Shown one piece after another: positions 41,126-54,006 of a stretch of DNA of 64,000 nucleotides. Under the pieces are notes generated by a model. It ran no database searches and was not told where the DNA came from. It saw nothing but the letters and a program-made list of their open reading frames with translations. Made by a program: the position numbers and the translations under genes. The DNA is from Lepraria neglecta (taxonomy: Eukaryota > Ascomycota > Lecanoromycetes > Lecanorales > Stereocaulaceae): NCBI GenBank assembly GCA_033220425.1, contig CM065653.1, forward strand, positions 1,426,001 through 1,490,000, read 5' to 3'. Each line of letters begins with the position of its first letter. Position 1 is the first letter of the stretch.

Positions 41126-43174
41126 CTAACCTCCCATGCCGCCCGCCCTTCTAAACTCCAACACCGGCCCATCCTTCGAACTAGTCATTTGATCCTCAAC
41201 CTGATACTCCCCCTTCCTCTCCACCCCCCTGTCTTCCCAACAACCAAACCCACCCTCCCCCTCCCTCCCCGCAACCCTCATCTCCCCTAGCCACACGATC
41301 CTCGCCACCGCCAAGGCCATCTCCAAATACGCCAAGGGCTTCGCAGCACAAGCTCTGGGGCCCGAACTGAATGGCATAAAGGCAGATTTGGCGAGAGCGA
41401 CTTGCTCGGCGGGTTTAGCAGATTCAAGCCAGCGAGACGGGTTGTAGCTGAACGGATCGGGAAAGTAGAGAGGGTTGTGGTGGATCGCATAGATGCCTGT
41501 GCCAACGTCTAGACCGGGTGCGAAGTGGTCAGTCGTACCACTGTCCTCATTATCGACAGAGAGACCGCCAGTCAAAATTTCGCGGAAAAAGACACCAGGC
41601 GCCGGCGGCGACATGCGCATCGCTTCATCGATGCAGGCGCGAAGGTAGTTGCAAGAGTGGAGGGTGGGGCCTTGAACGATGGATTCGACGGTTGGGAAGG
41701 TGGAGCGTAAGGAGTGTTGGAGGGCTGAGAGGCAGGACGGGTTTCGAGAGAGGTAGAAGAAGGCCGCAGAGATTGCGGTGGCGGTTGTGTCGCCACCTGA
41801 ATCGTGTCAGCTAGGGAAATCTATGGAGGTGGTGAGGATATTGGCTTACCTGCACTAATCATCAGATACGACTCCGCCCAGACTTCTTCGAAGGTGAGAT
41901 TTTCTCCCGTCTGAGGGTCCTTGGCTTTAAGCAGATGCGACATGATGTCCTTCCTCGAGTCATCCTCTTTCTCAATCCTTTCCTCCACAATGTGTTTGGT
42001 GGCACCCAGGTAGCGGGCGCGGTCTTTGAGAAGCCCTGGGAAGAGCCATGTGTCTGCACTGAACCAGCTGGAACCAGGGCGGAAGAGCCATGGGTATTGC
42101 ATGGCTATGCTGGGGAGATTTCGGAGTCAGCATTACTCTTTGCGGACATAAGGCAGTGTTGTAAGACATGTTGGGGAGGACAGCCTAAGTTGTCGCTCCC
42201 GCAACATGTCTAAGGACTCAGACAGTGGTCCGAGTTGGGAAATAAAGACACCAAAATGTACGTACTATGAGCGTTTAATGTACCCGGAGATGGTCTCAGT
42301 GATCCACCGGTGTTTTGGACTTGTTAGCATGTCCAGGGATTTGCCAAAGGCGAGCTCAGAGACTATGTCCATTGTCAGGTATGTGTCTTCATGAAATTAG
42401 CTAGGTTGCTCAAGATCAGGATGTTAATTGTGAGCATACCCCAATTCGCCATGTTCTTTTTCCCCGACCAAGCACTTGACGGGTTCTTCCCCGAAACTTC
42501 TGTTGCCATGTATAAAGCATCACAAAGCTTCCTCACCTTATCCAAGATGAAAGGCTCTGCAGATCGCAATGCCGAGTCGGAGAAACCCTGGCTAACAATT
42601 CTCCGCTTACGTCCGTGGATCCTTTTGTTGATGGCAGTGTGGGTGTTGCAGGCTCCAGGGAAGACTGGTAGCGGTTCGTACCCTTTCGACTTTTGAACAT
42701 TGCTAGCGTAGCTGTAGACATCTAGAACTATGTCAGCCTCGTACTATTGATCGGAAGGGTTGGCGTACCTTTGATAGCACGATTGGTATTTATCACAAGG
42801 CGATCAGGAGCATAGCGGACGTAGGGGCCTACACCGCATCAGAACTATGAGCAAAAAGCTGCGAGATGGATGATAATCAAGAGGTAATATACCGTATTTC
42901 TCATGGCATTTCCACACATCGAGGTGGAGATCCCCTTTGTATGCATGGTACATCCCATAGAAGTATGTAGTCTGGAAAACATGGTCAGTAGCCGCTGCTG
43001 CTGCACTCTCGAGAGCTGCTTTACCTTGGCCAGAAAAGGGCCGGGGTACTTGGCATAAGGATGCAGTGTAAGTCGGTAGACACAGAGACCCACAGCATAC
43101 AGGGCAAAGAGCACTGGCACAAGCAGCAAGGTTTGGGGATTGAACAGGAAGGAAGAGATGTGTAAATGAGACAT
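41126..43174 (-). CDS. cytochrome P450 monooxygenase (benzoate 4-monooxygenase/pisatin demethylase-like)
   Basis: Seven exons on the complement: 43174-43025, 42971-42893, 42828-42769, 42721-42440, 42386-42266, 42109-41850 and 41796-41126, giving 540 residues. The N-terminus has a membrane anchor (LLLVPVLFALYAVGLCVY) and the P450 opening RLTLHPYAKYPGPFLAK. Then come GDLHLDVWKCHEKYGPYVRY, the C-helix RKRRIVSQGFSDSAL, the oxygen-binding I-helix AGGDTTATA, the ExxR motif EAMR in CIDEAMRMSPPAPG, and the FSYNPSRWL region. The haem loop is FMPFSSGPRACAAKPLAYLE: the cysteine ligand is present but the usual Gly after it is Ala. Intron 5 (156 nt) is three times longer than the rest. The tail is unusually Gly-rich. 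Substrate cannot be told, and no biosynthetic partners lie nearby. Confidence 0.9.
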
Positions 43175-44605
43175 GTTTAACTCGATGTCTTCGTTCAGTC
43201 AAAGACAGCGAATTGGTGGAACTTTTACCTTGGTGCGTAAATGAAATAGCTGACGGAAAGACAGGGATATAAATGAAGCCGTACTGTCTAGATTTTGCTT
43301 TTCAACGCCTCCACTTAGTCGATCTTGGTCTACGTCGGCTTGATGCATCTCAATCATGGAGAGGGAGAGCAGGGATCGGGAGCACATCCGTTGGGAAATG
43401 ACCCAAGCATACCTACCAATGGCACCACGATTGAAGGCCACCAGCCTCGTCATGGAGCCCCACTAGCTGATATCTGATAAATGCTGTCGGTAACCCTCAT
43501 TATCTCTTGCGGGTTCGGTAATGCAGTGACGATAGCATTGAATTTACGTTGCTTTTTTGATAATTATTTGTAAAACATGAAAACTCTAACTCCTGACCAC
43601 AAACTGCAAGGTCCCTAAAGAACAGGATGTCATAACCCAATACAGCCAAGTTGACCAGATTGCGTGCCGTAATCCATCTATTTGAGTTGTTAGACCTTTC
43701 CCCCCAGATTTGTACTGCAGGACAGAGACCCATACTTCATATTCTTAAGTGGTGTACGGGCCAATTTGTCGGGGCATGTCTTAGCATGGGAACCCGACAT
43801 ACCAGTTTGGTTATACAACCGTAGCCATCAAATCTTGCAGATGTGCATCGTATAGTTTCCCGCCAGCCAGGGAATGGGGAAGATGAACTTCTTGTGTCAG
43901 AATGCCGAGGAGTCTGATACCCACCGGGTAGCTACCTTATCTAGCGCCACCTACCTCATCCGCCGTGATCGTTGGCTCCCAACTCTTTGACGCAGGAGTC
44001 CGTCAGTAGAAATAGGCTTCGCACGCAACGTGGCTGAACGCGTAAACAATGGCTTGTGTACCCGAAAAGATGTTCAAATCCCCGGGGCATTAGCGCAAAT
44101 CGGAACTCTTGGCGTCATTCTCTATAACGTGTGTAAGGATTAATGAAGTGAATCATGGTTCCGATTACAGCTTGCTTCCGACGAGTGGTCTAGGAGGAAT
44201 GCCGGTAAGGCTTCGGACGCACCTGTCAATGCGAAATTCCGTATGTGCAGAGTAAGTGGGTGACCGCCCAGATGTCTTCGAATGAGCTATTCTTGGCACA
44301 GCGTGAGCTTTGTAAGACTCTGAGCAGAGGACGAACCTGTATGATTCTTAAGATCTCGAAAAAAATGTTCCATATGATCAACGCCACTTTGATGGTCAGT
44401 AAGCAGGACGCTTGCCTGAGCGATTGTAAAGGTGTTTTAGCCCCACGCAAATGAATGACAAATGATAGCTTTCTGTTTGGCTAATCTGGGCTGCCATCCA
44501 TTCCCATCTTCCCAGGTTACTGCTACATCTCGCAATATTTGCGCTAGACACGCTAAGAGGGATGATCGTGCATGAAAGCTTTTCATTCTTGGTTTCTCAG
44601 GAAAG
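43175..44605. other. intergenic 1.4 kb, nothing supported
   Basis: P450 promoter and ABP1 3' flank. A minus-strand frame of 84 codons (43199-43453) lies directly upstream of the P450 but lacks domain character. Nothing else is convincing. Confidence 0.45.
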
Positions 44606-47234
44606 CTACTCGTCCAGCTTCACATAGTTGGCAGGGAAGAGACCCTGCTGCCCCCGGTACTCACCAGACCACCAGTCCTCGTCTGGAAATTCCTGCGAAG
44701 CATTGTTAGTGTATGATCAGATACTCAGAAGAAACATCGACTTACTACGCCCGTGATCTTCGCATTCTCAGGGAAGCTCAACTCATTTTCTTCAGCTGCC
44801 TCGTAATCATATAGTGCTATAGCAGTAGCTCCTTGACTAGCCTCAGCACCACCGGCATGATATTGCTCGGGCTCAGGCTCGGGCTCAGGCTGGATGTGCG
44901 CGGCCATTGCGCCGGCATCCCCTCCATCCTCAACAAGTTCCACGTAGTTGCTCGGGAAGAGGCCTGTTTCTCTGCGTGGGTTCTGGCCCTTCCACCAATC
45001 CTCATCCACCATTTCGATATTGGTGACATACTCTCCTTCCCTCAACTCTAGCTCGTTGTCTTCCGCCTTTTCGTAGTCATATTGTACCAGCGCACGCTTT
45101 CCGCTCTCATGTGCACCAGGATGTGCAGTCTCGGCAGCTTGTTCCCCGAAGGACGCAACAGCCGCGGCTTCACCTGCACCTCGTGCTGGGTCGTGGCCCG
45201 TCGGTTCTTCGGTCAGATTGTCTTCGTGAGGTATAGTTTGGGCAAGTGAGCGTGCCGGCATAGACGGTGGTGGTGAGAATTGCTCGTCTCGTGCGTCTTC
45301 AATCTCCTGCTCGTTGTGTCCTCTGCTGACAGGCATAGCAACACGGATCGGGGACCCTGAATCAATAGCTGGAGGTGTAGGTGGTGTAGGACTTCGCGGC
45401 GGCTGCACGGGTGGTGTTGGCATTCTTGGTGCCTCGTCTTCGTCTTCTTGTGTCTGTGAAGGCCGTTGAGGGAGGCCAGGGATAGGAATGCCACGACCCG
45501 CGTTTGGCTTGCTGGACGTATCTAGAGGTGGCGGACTGGAGCCCACATTAGCAGCACCCATTGGAGGGGCACCTTTGAAGCGATCTCGAATGGCCCTAAC
45601 ACTACTAGCCGGAGACGATGGGGCTTCTTCTTGAGGTTCGTCTTCCTGCCCAGTACGTTGCTGGCCCAAGCTACTGGCTGACTGGCCTGTTCGAGTAGTC
45701 TGCACAGGAGCCCAGCTCTTCCCTCCATACCCGCTCTTCCACTCGCCGCCTCCTGAGGTCTGACTGGTGATAGGAGTTGCAGATGCTGGTTGAGGATTGT
45801 CACTTGCTCCACTCAGGCCTCGCTCCCGGGCTTTCTTTTCGGCCCATAGTTGAGCGGGAGTCTTTCCACCTTGATCAGCAAAGGTTCTGCCTACACCAAC
45901 AGGAGGGGCAGCGGGCGTGGGCTTAGACTCCAGGCCAAATCCACCAGGCGTCGGAGCCTTGGTCCCAGAGAAAGAGCTGGTGCCAGATCCAAAGCGATTA
46001 GTAAGTTTAGGCTTGGGTAGAGATGTAAGACGCTCCGAGGTTGAAAATGGCGCTGATCGGTCTGGAAGCATTCTTTGTTCTTGGTTGCCGGTGGCCGCAG
46101 GAGAAACGCTACTCGGGGGCGACGCTGCACCCTCTGATGGCCCCTGTGCTCGTGCTCTGATCGCAGCGATATCGACTTTACCGACCGGCTCGTAGGAGCC
46201 TTTCACTGGGGTTGGTCTATCATCTTTTGCGCTGCTTTGTTCTTGGGCTTGCCTTCGTAGGGCAGCAATATCCACTTTGCCAACTGGCTGGTAACCGCCT
46301 TTTATCAGATCGCTGTCTCCTGCATCGTCGTTGGCTCGAGTGCCGTTGAATCGAGAAGGTTCAGGCTTCTGCGAGCTTAGATCGCGCATGTTGACTTTCG
46401 TAGGTTGATAGGAAGACTGGACTTTTTCGAGTTGCGTCCGAGTAATTGGGGGCGCATCCGTACCCCAGCCATCTTCATCCACATTCGTATCTTTGGGTGC
46501 ACTTGAGCGTAGCCTTGCTCCAGCTAAGGGATTGAAGCCGCCACCGCCGCCCCCACTGCTGCGTGTCGGTGTGAAAGCAGGCTTCGAGGAAACTGGAGGT
46601 GGAGGACCAGTACTGCTAGGAGTGGATGCACCACCGGAGTATTTGGAGCCTGATGCATCGGACACCTTTTGTACGATCGATTCGGGGGTAAGGTCACGGT
46701 CTGAGCGAGCAGTTATTTGGACATGATAACCCTGGAGAGTGTCAGCTTCTGCCGTAGTCCTACCATCTCTATTCCCAGGCACGTACATGAAGCGTTTTCG
46801 AAACTGTATTCATATGGCTTGTGAAGTAGCCCTTGGTTCGCTCGGGCACACCTTCGCCACACCATCCAATGAGCACGGATTTTGGTAGTGTTGTATTGGG
46901 ATCTTTGACTTTGGCAAACGCAAATTGGACTCTGCCATCAGAGAACTCGTCTATGAGATCGACCAGCTCACCCTCTGTAGTCGGATTAGCCTTTACGCTT
47001 CCGGTAGTCCTGTATAAAGCACTCACCGCCGGTACTCTGCACTTTCAATACACTTTCCTTCCCTCCGGCATCCTGCTGGAAGGCATTGGCCAGAGGAGCA
47101 GAGACGGAGAAGACGGCCCACTGTCCGTAAGTTGGGGACTTGGACACACTTCCAGACGGAGGTGGAGCATTAACAACAGATTGGTAGCTTTTTGATATTG
47201 ACGGACCGTTGATGGACAGATTCAATGTTGCCAT
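44606..47234 (-). CDS. ABP1: actin-binding protein ABP1 (ADF-homology plus two SH3 domains)
   Basis: Exons on the complement are 47234-47027, 46974-46787, 46731-44746 and 44692-44606, encoding 822 residues. Residues 1-~135 form an ADF/cofilin-homology domain ([60 protein letters not shown]). A long Pro/Ser-rich region follows, including two copies of the [20 protein letters not shown] type (the second [20 protein letters not shown]). Two SH3 domains close the protein: [20 protein letters not shown]...[12 protein letters not shown] and [20 protein letters not shown]...[12 protein letters not shown]. The last SH3 is completed only by exon 4. Abp1 sits in cortical actin patches, activates Arp2/3 and recruits Ark/Prk kinases during endocytosis. 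The ATG at 47234 is chosen because it starts the ADF domain. Confidence 0.95.
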
Positions 47235-47968
47235 TTTTGCGGCCTGAATCCAGGTATTGTATCTGTATTCAAGGAAGCTTACTAATGAAGCTGTAGTTCG
47301 TAGACATCCCTGTACCACGTGTGTGTTCTGTTCTGGTGCCGCCCAAGTTTCTGAGTAGATTTAGGTCAAACTTGCGTGGCCTTGTTTGCATTAGCACTGA
47401 TTTTATGCCCCTTTCATGTAGGACCGATCGGATAATCGAAGGACAAAAACTTACAGGTCTTGGCGCGGGCACTAAGGATTTTCAAGGCGAGCGCGAGAAT
47501 CCCTACTAGTTCGCCTCACATTTCTCTACCCTCTCTCATACGCCCAAAGCAAAGCTGTCGAGGCAGTCGACCCGTCTCTCCATATACTCAAGCTTCCCTT
47601 TCTTCCTCATACCTCTACCTCTCTCTACTTCATTTTCTTGCGCAAATTTCTCTACGCAGCATTCCACCATCTCTAACACTGTCTCCGCATCTCTTGCAGC
47701 GTGGTCGCTCTCCTACCTGTGCGCCTGTACAATCCTGGGCTCGCTCGATAGAGATCCGTGTCTAGGACCCACTCTACTGCTCTCTTGTCCTGGCCTTTAA
47801 TCCTATAGATTTCTTCCTGTGTACGTATGCATTGTGCTCTCGTCTTGCGTTGTTGTCTCTGTGGATCCAGGCATTCCATTGAATTGGGGACGACATCCTA
47901 CCATTGCCTATACTGAACTTCCAGGCTTTGTTTCGGAACCTTGCGCGCCATGATACCCACCTTGCACC
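47235..47968. promoter_or_regulatory. divergent promoter/leader region between ABP1 and the zinc-finger/F-box-like gene
   Basis: 734 bp. The right two thirds (47500-47760) are strongly CT-rich (for example ctctctacttcattttcttg), typical of long fungal 5' leaders. Short antisense frames here are not kept. Confidence 0.45.
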
Positions 47969-50900
47969 ATGGACTTGTCTCCCAGAAGCACCGTTTCCTC
48001 CGATCTTTATTCTTCGGAGCCAGCAAAGCCAGAGGAGCATCCCCCACCAGGACCGAAGGAACCGTTCGCGAATGAAGACCTACAACCTCCATCGGAGATT
48101 GCTCGTGATGGCGCAGAAGAGTCAGGATATTCAGATACGATGGAAGGGCTTGATTCGCCTAGTGACCAAGCGTCTAGGCCGTCCAGTGCTCCCATCTCAA
48201 ACGGCATTCCTGAGATATTCCACAAACGGAAGCGGGAACAAGATGGGGACGCTGAAAACACAATGCAGGAAGGTTCTCTGTCAAACAGCCAGATGAATCG
48301 CATGCCTTTCCGGAGCCGGACTGACAGCCAAATTTCCATGGATCAGCCCCCATCCCATAGGCAGTCCGGACCGTCGATGAGTGACCGTGCAAGAATCAAG
48401 CGATCCAAGACCAGTGACCAAACTTCGGGATCTGATATAGCAGCACAACTCTTTTCCAAGTCATCTGCGTTACCTGCTGTACTCTGGCAACATATTCTCT
48501 GCTATGTTCCTCCAGTATTTCTTGGCCGTTTGTTGCGGGTCAATCATGCTTTCAATACCTATCTGACTCCAGGAAAGGCCGGTGAGGATACCAGAGTGCT
48601 GCCTAAAAGTGTAATACAGCCATTGAAAGCAGAGGATATTTGGCTGGCCTCTCGGAGACGCTTTGCCCCTGGTTTGCCAAGACCAATGCATGGACTCCAG
48701 GATTTGGACATGTGGAGGCTGCTCCGAGGCCAGAATTGTCAGGTATGTGGTCAAACCAAAGAGGCGATACCTGCGGCAAATTTGGATAGCCCTTGGGAGT
48801 CCGGACCTGGAAATTCGAGCGTTCAAATTATCTGGCCGTTCGGTGTGAGATGCTGTGGTTCATGTCTCCAAGACGTGTCGAAAAAGGTATTAACAGCTAC
48901 ATGAGGCTGGCAAGCTGCGAATGAGAACCAGATACTGATCTTCTGAACAGGAAATGGATCTTTTCTTATCCACGGATTGCCCGTCCTTTCTCTTGCAGGC
49001 CATCCCTTTTGCTTTCGTGTCAGAGGCCAATCATTACATAGCGCACAGTTTTCTAAGGCATACGACAGCTCCCCCTACGTTACCTCTAACAAAGCGCTAC
49101 TACAAGCCACATATCGATGAAATCAAGCGTCAATTCGAGGGTGCAAAGGAACTTGGGACAGCATCTGCAGAGGAGTGGATCAAAGGCCTGGCCTGCCAAG
49201 GACAAGAGCGACTCGAGGACCTTATCCGCTGGGAGCAATGGGAATCCAGGGGAGGCCTGAAGAAGGTGAACATACGCCCTCAACCCAAGGCCTCTACCCA
49301 TGTTGGAAACAGGATTGCCAAAGCGGAGAGTCATTCTGACCGATCGACTCCACAAAGCATGATCTTCTCATCAAGATTAGAGGGTGGTCAGGCGAGTCCA
49401 GCGCCGTTCACATCTATAGGTCTTGCGCATTTCGGCCCAGGCGCTTCCACACGTACGTACACCTCAATCTTTGATGACCGGTAGACCCCATCCACAGTGA
49501 AGTGTTTTACTGATTGACTTTCTACAGCGCCTTACCAAACGTCTTGGACTTCTGTTGCCCCACACCCGGCTGGAACACAACCAGGGTCTCAAGTCCCGTT
49601 CTATCAAACACGGCCGGAGCGTAATATACGGGATGTCAATGAAGCCAAAGCGTCGCGAAGAGCAGAGATAGAGCGTCGCTGTGCGGATCTGGACCCTCCA
49701 CTGATGCCCAATGTCCTGAACCATATGGAGTCCTTCCAGGCGGCCACCCAAATAACGCAACCACTAACAGAACAAGCCTGGCAAATCCTGAAGCCACGTC
49801 TTCTTGCCCAGCTTCCATATGCTGAACGGCGGGAGAAGGAGCGCGTAGAGCAGACTGAAGTACTCGCAGAAGAGTACAGACAGCGGCGCCATCAAGAGGC
49901 CCAACTGAAAGAGACCAAGGACAATTTCGATCGCGAGTGGGAAACATTTCAGACACCTGTCCGGAATCGAATTGGAGCATTGGCCGACGACGTTATTGAA
50001 ACTAGATGGGCAGGAGCGAAAAGCATCACCAAAGATACTAGTCCAAAATTTGCTGCTGACATTCTCGTGAATGTACGCCAACGCTTCTATGCCGAGATAG
50101 CTCAAGAAGATGAAGCTGCCCTTGCTGCTGGTGAACCTGTTAAGACCGATTCGCCTAATGGCCCTCCCACAAGGAAATTGATTCTCGAAAACATGAAATG
50201 GCTTTTCGATACCAAGATCAAGCCACTGACAGATCATTTCCAAAGGGAGTTGTTTCTTTGCAATGGATGCGATGGGAACTTCAAGTTCTACGGCTTTGAA
50301 GGCGTGATTCAGCATTATGCCGCAAAACACACGACCACGCTCAGCATGGGAAACATCGTGGTGCATTGGCGAGCTGAGTGGCCTGAACATCCACCCTTCA
50401 ACCCCAATCCTAGCGTGGCCAAAGCAGCCTACTACAAGGTACCAACGCCTGCCCCAACACAAACTCACAGCGTGCGGGAGCCGCATGGACCAACGAACTT
50501 TGGGAACTATGGCCAGGCTGCAGAGACAGGCGCTCCAGCGCTACCTCAACGCAATAATGACAACGGCCAGTATACTCCTAATGGATACTCAACCTCCTAC
50601 GCAGGACCACATGCAGAAGGCCCTTCGCAAGCTTTTCCCGCTCAAAACCATCCGGCTGCTAATCCCGCCTACACTCCTGGCACGGGCTATACCGGCTATT
50701 CTGGCTACTCTGGACCTCCGAATGGATACGCAAGCAGTGCTGCCCACTATACCCCGTACCCGAACGCAACACAGGTAGCGGCTCCACATGGTTATGGGTC
50801 ATCAATCCCCCCTCAGTCTCCGTATCCAGCATTTACACAAACACAATCTAATACCAATTCGCAACTCTACAACCCAGGCCCCAACGTTAATTCTTTTGCG

Positions 50901-53081
50901 GGTGGCCCATATCCTCCCAACATCTCGAACGGTTACCTGCCCAACCACGTGCTGAACGTTCCTGGGCCGGTGTCCGACCTCTATCAGCGACAAATGGACG
51001 AGATGGCTAAACACGCGAAGGAAGTTTTTACTGGCATTGGTGGGGTCAAAGACCTCCCAGGCAGCGTACGGATATACGTTGTTATCCAACACACAGTCTC
51101 CAGATTCAAGGCGGCCTTCCCCAACGAGCCTAGCCTGTCCATGTTTATCGATGGCCTTGATCACAACCCTGTTATGAGACCAGTCAGAAGCGTAAACGGA
51201 TTAGGCTGCAAAACTTGCATCAAATTTGGTACCAGCGCCAAATTGTTCACACTGCCTCACCTAGTCAACCATTTCAGGACAACACACGTCGAGGCCTCGC
51301 AGGCTCTTGGGTACTCGCAAGTTGCAGAACTGGATTGGAAGCATGACATGATAGACTTGCCAGAGCTTTCAGTCATCTCGAACCTCGTCAATGCCCCTGG
51401 CATGACAGATCACAAGTTAAGCTTGATAGCATGGGCTTTTCCAGAAGCATTACCCACTCCACTACCAAGTCTGAGAGGGAGAATGAATACAGGGCCGCTT
51501 CCCGTATTCAGGAAAGAACTCGACAACATCACGAGAGTGGCCCCAATAGATGCCTCGAGCTCCATGACCGATCTCTCCTCTCATTTCGAATTCCAGTCTA
51601 ATAATCAGCCTCACATCCACCCTGAGAGCGGGTATCGACCACTGTCCCAGGGTCCGTCATCTGAACCACTCGAACCTCCAGGCGAGGATGAGTATGACCC
51701 TCATCAACCTCTGTTGAGCAAGATCGTGAAAATCGAATCTGGTCATGGTCAATCACAGAATCCAGCTAGGCCTTCAACACTACAAAACGGCCACCGGTCG
51801 TCGTTCCAAGTCAGGCACGAAAGCCCACAATATGCGAATCGTACCCATGACGAGCTACCTTACGATAACACAGGCACGCCGCGGATAAAACACAGCGAGC
51901 ATTATGCTGATCGACCTTTTGAGCGTACCGAGCTGGTGGGAATGCCATATTCTCCAAGGCCACACGTATTGTCTCGATCCGGGAATCGGCTTGGCCTGCG
52001 AGTCGGTGATCAGAACATGCCACAACGCCACGAGAATCGGGAAGAGGGAGATGTTTCCATGGAATATGGTAGCAAATATCGTCGTACGCCTGAAGATGGG
52101 AAGAGTGGCGAAAGCTGGAGGTCATCCAAACATCGTCAACGAAGTCTGCCACCCCTGGGCGCAGCAGATCCCGCCGAGCATTTCTTGAGCAACATCGCTC
52201 CAAAGCAGGGTTCCCGCCTCGCCAATGATATCTACACTTCAGATCGTGATGTAGCACGACGGTCGGAGGCACCATGGCTGGATGAGCCGCATCCCAAGCG
52301 GCGCCAGAAGCACTTTGGAGAAGATAGCAATTACGATCAAGGACCAGGTGAAGGGCTAAATGGAGGAGGGGAAGGATGTGACGTACACATCGATCATACA
52401 CGCACTGGTCCTTTAGAGCCGAGGAACGGTGATGAGACGATCACTCATCAAAGACCAGGTTCTCGGTCTCAGTACTACGGCGACTATCGCTTGGCTTCCC
52501 ACATCCAGATACCACTCAAATCAATCAGAGCCGAGGACAGTCCGACTGTGCGCTATGCCCCCTACGAACCCACTCAACCAGCCATTATACATGAACGACA
52601 GGAGTTGAACGGCAGCGCCTTGAAAAGGCCTCGCAGCGGGACTCATCCTCACAAAAGCACACGCATGCAACCATATGGCGACGGACAGGAATCACCAAAG
52701 AATTCTCCCGTAGAGACAGCTCTCTACCGCCCGCGCAGTCCTGTAGAAGAGGACAGAGGCGATGGCGTTTACCTCCGATCTCCACCTTTACGCAGGCAGA
52801 GCCGCCCTCAAAGGGTTGTGAGCTACGACTACCAACCGCAAACTCGTATTGAGTACGTCGATGACCGTGGCGTTCCAGAAAGTCGTTATCAACCACGCGT
52901 GGAGTACATCAGATACGAAGAACCAGGGCCCCGGGAGCCTACTCGCTACGTTGTCGCTCGGCCTGTCGAGCAATTGCAGCCCGAGTATGTCCGATACGAG
53001 CAGACTTATGCTGACGAGCCTGTCTACGAGCGGAATGGCCAGCTCTACCACCACGCCCCTCAAAGATTTTATCGACAATAG
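47969..53081 (+). CDS. large fungal-specific protein with F-box-like region and zinc-finger motifs (DUF7892-type)
   Basis: Exons 47969-48886, 48951-49452 and 49528-53081 encode 1657 residues. Residues ~165-215 look like an F-box (SSALPAVLWQHILCYVPPVF, LGRLLRVNHAFNTYL). A Cys cluster follows (CQVCGQTKEA ... VRCCGSCLQDV). The middle is helical and charged (RREKERVEQTEVLAEEYRQR). It is followed by two C2H2-like fingers, FLCNGCDGNFKFYGFEGVIQHYAAKH and GCKTCIKFG...LPHLVNHFRTTH (shown as separate short pieces). Between and after them are long Pro/Tyr/Asn-rich disordered stretches and an Arg/Tyr-rich tail (PRVEYIRYEEPGPREPTRYV). It would be a nuclear or ubiquitin-linked factor; the function is unknown. 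Family label is from overall pattern and is tentative. Confidence 0.8.
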
Positions 53082-54006
53082 ACCCTTCGGGCCGCTTCAT
53101 GTCCTACACAAGGCTCTAAGTATTGACTTTGAATCCATATTCTGAGGGACCAATGGGTGTGGCAGCACGGGAAGCATGCCTGACGGTTTTCGTGGTCCTT
53201 GCTCTGGCAGAGCAAATTCCTTTCACCAAGCAGAAGCGTGTTGTTCTCTGTTTGGCGGCCTCAATTTTTCCTTTCTCCTCTCATTATCCACGTCTTTCCT
53301 GCAAAGTATGCTCAATACTCTGCGCTTCGCATAACCATCGTGAGGGTTTTGTGATAACATGTCCATTCGACACCATTCTTCTCATGTCTCAGTCATTGGT
53401 GCCCGCCTTAGGCAGAGGCGGCGAACCAGCACTTTCTCTTCTTGACCAGTTCTTACATCTCACACGGTCGGTGTCAAGTTGAGACCTCTGTCTCACCATA
53501 ATCAGCATGTTTCGGGGACATTGATACCAATTGTGCTTTGTTGAGTCGCGCCCGTCAGCAACGGGGCTGGTATATGGTCCATTGTATGATTACCACATGC
53601 ATTGTTGGTTAGACTGTGTATACTACAAATCAATTGAAAACAGCCTAAACATTGACAAATTGAACAGTTGATTCGGTACTGCTCAGAGTTATATGTTCGT
53701 TCGCTACTAAGGTAGTTCTCAGTTGCATCTGTAGCAGTTAGAATAAATTATTTCAGCGCCATAGCTTGTAGAAATGTCCCGAGCAAAATCGCAACAGCTT
53801 CCACGTACTGCTCGTGAAACTTCCGGAGGAAAAAATTTACGTAGAGGGGTGTAATTGTAGAGTATTATCGTGACTGCTTTCCGGAGGGCGCCTTCACAAG
53901 GCTGAACACCCGCATAGATCAATCATCTCGCGGCATTTGCTTTCACTTCTCGCAGGTCAGTACAATTTCCCCCTTGCTTTCCGTTCTCCTCAAAAAAGTC
54001 GTGCTA
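53082..54006. other. intergenic and AMD1 promoter
   Basis: 925 bp between two same-strand genes. No coding region is supported. The frame from 53974 starts at a TTG; the first in-frame ATG of AMD1 is at 54007. Confidence 0.5.

Noticed and set aside
43199-43453. 84-codon minus-strand frame directly upstream of the P450
   Set aside because: No motif, and it would occupy the P450 promoter. Not enough support for a gene or an upstream exon.
49764-50486. 240-codon minus-strand frame
   Set aside because: Antisense of the zinc-finger/F-box-like gene, with no domain pattern and no splice logic.
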